Assembly (NCBI RefSeq): GCF_964340395.1
Contig: NC_135550.1
Location: forward strand, 27,884,176 to 27,948,175
Direction: 5' to 3'
Origin: Glandiceps talaboti
Lineage: Eukaryota; Hemichordata; Enteropneusta; Spengelidae
Length of the DNA stretch: 64,000 nt
The notes under the pieces were generated by a model. It saw only the letters and a program-made list of their open reading frames with translations. It was not told the DNA's origin and searched no databases. The number at the start of each line of letters is the position of its first letter. Position 1 is the stretch's first letter. The position numbers and the translations under genes were made by a program. Below, piece after piece: positions 63,301 to 64,000 of this stretch.

Positions 63301-63990
63301 CTTGCAGTTGGGTTATTGTGATATCTTGTGGAGGTGTGTCTGTTTGATTGATATCAGACCCTGAACTATCCTCCCCTCCAACCATAAAATCTGCAGAGTT
63401 ATTTGCCAAGTGTGTAGCTTGCAGTAGATCCCTGGTCAAATCATCAATACTCACTAGTGGTGTTGGGTCATCGTTATTCATCAATAATGGTTGTTCAGGT
63501 CTTGGTGATTCCGATTCATCATTCTCATCTTCATCTTCTTCATCTTCTTCCCTGATGACAGGAGAACCAGGTAGACCATGACAGTGATGTTTAGCATTGA
63601 CCACTGACGCTGACCTGTGTAATTTCTTGGCATCATCATGCTGAAGACAACTCACTTTGGCATCTCCACTTAAAGCACTGTAGGAAATACTCTTAGCAAT
63701 TTTACCTGCACCTTGTTTGCGTAAATCACCTACACTCCAACTACTACTCAGCGATTTACTTCGTGGATCGTCTTTGCTCTTGTTGAATATCTTGGAAAAG
63801 ATTCCACCAGAGTCATCTTTCCTAGAAGTGACACTTTCCTTAGGTGTACTTGTTGTTGGGATGTTACCACTGATATTGGATAGTTCCTGTTGTCCCATCA
63901 TGGGAGTTTCTGCTTCAAGGAGAGGAGATGTAGGACTATGTGATGGGGAAGAATCAGACTCAACAGTTGAACCCTCTTCCTCAATGATAT
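53897..63990 (-). CDS. UNC80: UNC80, C-terminal part (15 exons, about 981 aa; 5' part beyond right edge)
   Basis: Exons (5' to 3' on minus): 63990-62925, 62536-62396, 61952-61914, 61536-61421, 61073-60988, 60555-60388, 60061-59882, 59347-59159, 58853-58764, 58395-58220, 57595-57346, 57183-57043, 55164-55087, 54740-54696, 54079-53897. Phases join throughout. Diagnostic matches to human UNC80 (from memory): [90 protein letters not shown], and the end [12 protein letters not shown]80 is a very large helical-repeat scaffold that links UNC79 to the NALCN sodium-leak channel in neurons. The 1066-nt exon encodes a disordered linker with an acidic run ([16 protein letters not shown]) and a basic run ([20 protein letters not shown]). 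Small in-frame exons (39, 45 and 78 nt) could be alternatively spliced. The first acceptor is inferred from ten bases at the window edge. Confidence 0.95.
55849..55918. repeat. (AGT/GGT)n trinucleotide tract in a UNC80 intron
   Basis: Interrupted GTA/GGT repeats in the 1.9-kb intron between 55164 and 57043. The Ser/Gly-rich frame across it (55813-56022) is an artefact. The rest of that intron shows no recognisable content. Confidence 0.8.
59390..59670. repeat. 48-bp minisatellite, about five copies, in a UNC80 intron
   Basis: 'tggtttggtctgaagtgaat' recurs at about 59424, 59473, 59521, 59569 (variant) and 59616, each followed by 'ataaatcatacaatttgcat'-like sequence. The period is a multiple of three and gives a spurious repeat frame on the minus strand. 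Confidence 0.85.
60130..60304. repeat. (CA)n microsatellite in a UNC80 intron
   Basis: Mixed CACG/CATG from about 60130, then pure CA from about 60219 to 60303, in the intron between exons at 60061 and 60388. The open frames on both strands are artefacts. Confidence 0.95.
60614..60645. repeat. Short (CATCA)n pentanucleotide tract
   Basis: About five CATCA units next to the UNC80 exon ending at 60555; intronic. Confidence 0.7.
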
Positions 63991-64000
63991 CTGAAAAGCA

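Overview
This is animal nuclear DNA. The genes are split into many short exons with GT/AG borders, the sequence is AT-rich (my impression, not counted), and it is full of microsatellites, fold-back elements and short dispersed repeats. An axonemal dynein light chain (DNAL1), a mitochondrial ribosomal protein (MRPS10) and a neuronal channel subunit (UNC80) all closely resemble vertebrate proteins recalled from memory. A bilaterian with motile cilia is therefore certain. A marine invertebrate, perhaps a hemichordate or another non-vertebrate deuterostome, is my guess from repeat style only.

Layout. 1-13.3 kb: intron or intergenic DNA with a degenerate minisatellite, a Helitron-like element with about 148-bp core repeats, a (CA)n-bearing repeat and a 373-bp fold-back element flanked by a 9-bp target duplication. 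13.28-14.55 kb (minus): a long exon for a disordered Ser/Thr/Gln-rich protein I do not recognise, with a CpG-containing 5' region up to about 15.9 kb. 19.4-27.2 kb (plus): a seven-exon gene whose product resembles vertebrate C14orf93. 28.7-53.9 kb: a tandem segmental duplication. Block A holds DNAL1-A (minus, 8 exons, 191 aa) and an intact MRPS10 (plus, 8 exons, 203 aa). Block B holds DNAL1-B (minus, 8 exons, 189 aa) and a gutted MRPS10 copy. 53.9-64 kb (minus): the last 15 coding exons (about 981 residues) of UNC80, running off the right edge.

How the parts relate. The ancestral order was probably DNAL1 (minus) / MRPS10 (plus) / UNC80 3' end (minus), with DNAL1 and MRPS10 sharing a divergent promoter. 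The segment from just 3' of DNAL1 to the UNC80 stop codon was duplicated. A 33-bp minisatellite that includes the UNC80 stop codon is present at the right end of both blocks, so block A appears to carry a relic of the UNC80 3' end. Fates were unequal: MRPS10 survived in block A only, both DNAL1 genes remain open, and DNAL1-B stays closer to the leucine-rich-repeat consensus. The duplication, its breakpoints and this split retention are the main finding. I saw no rRNA, tRNA, CRISPR array or retrovirus-like element.
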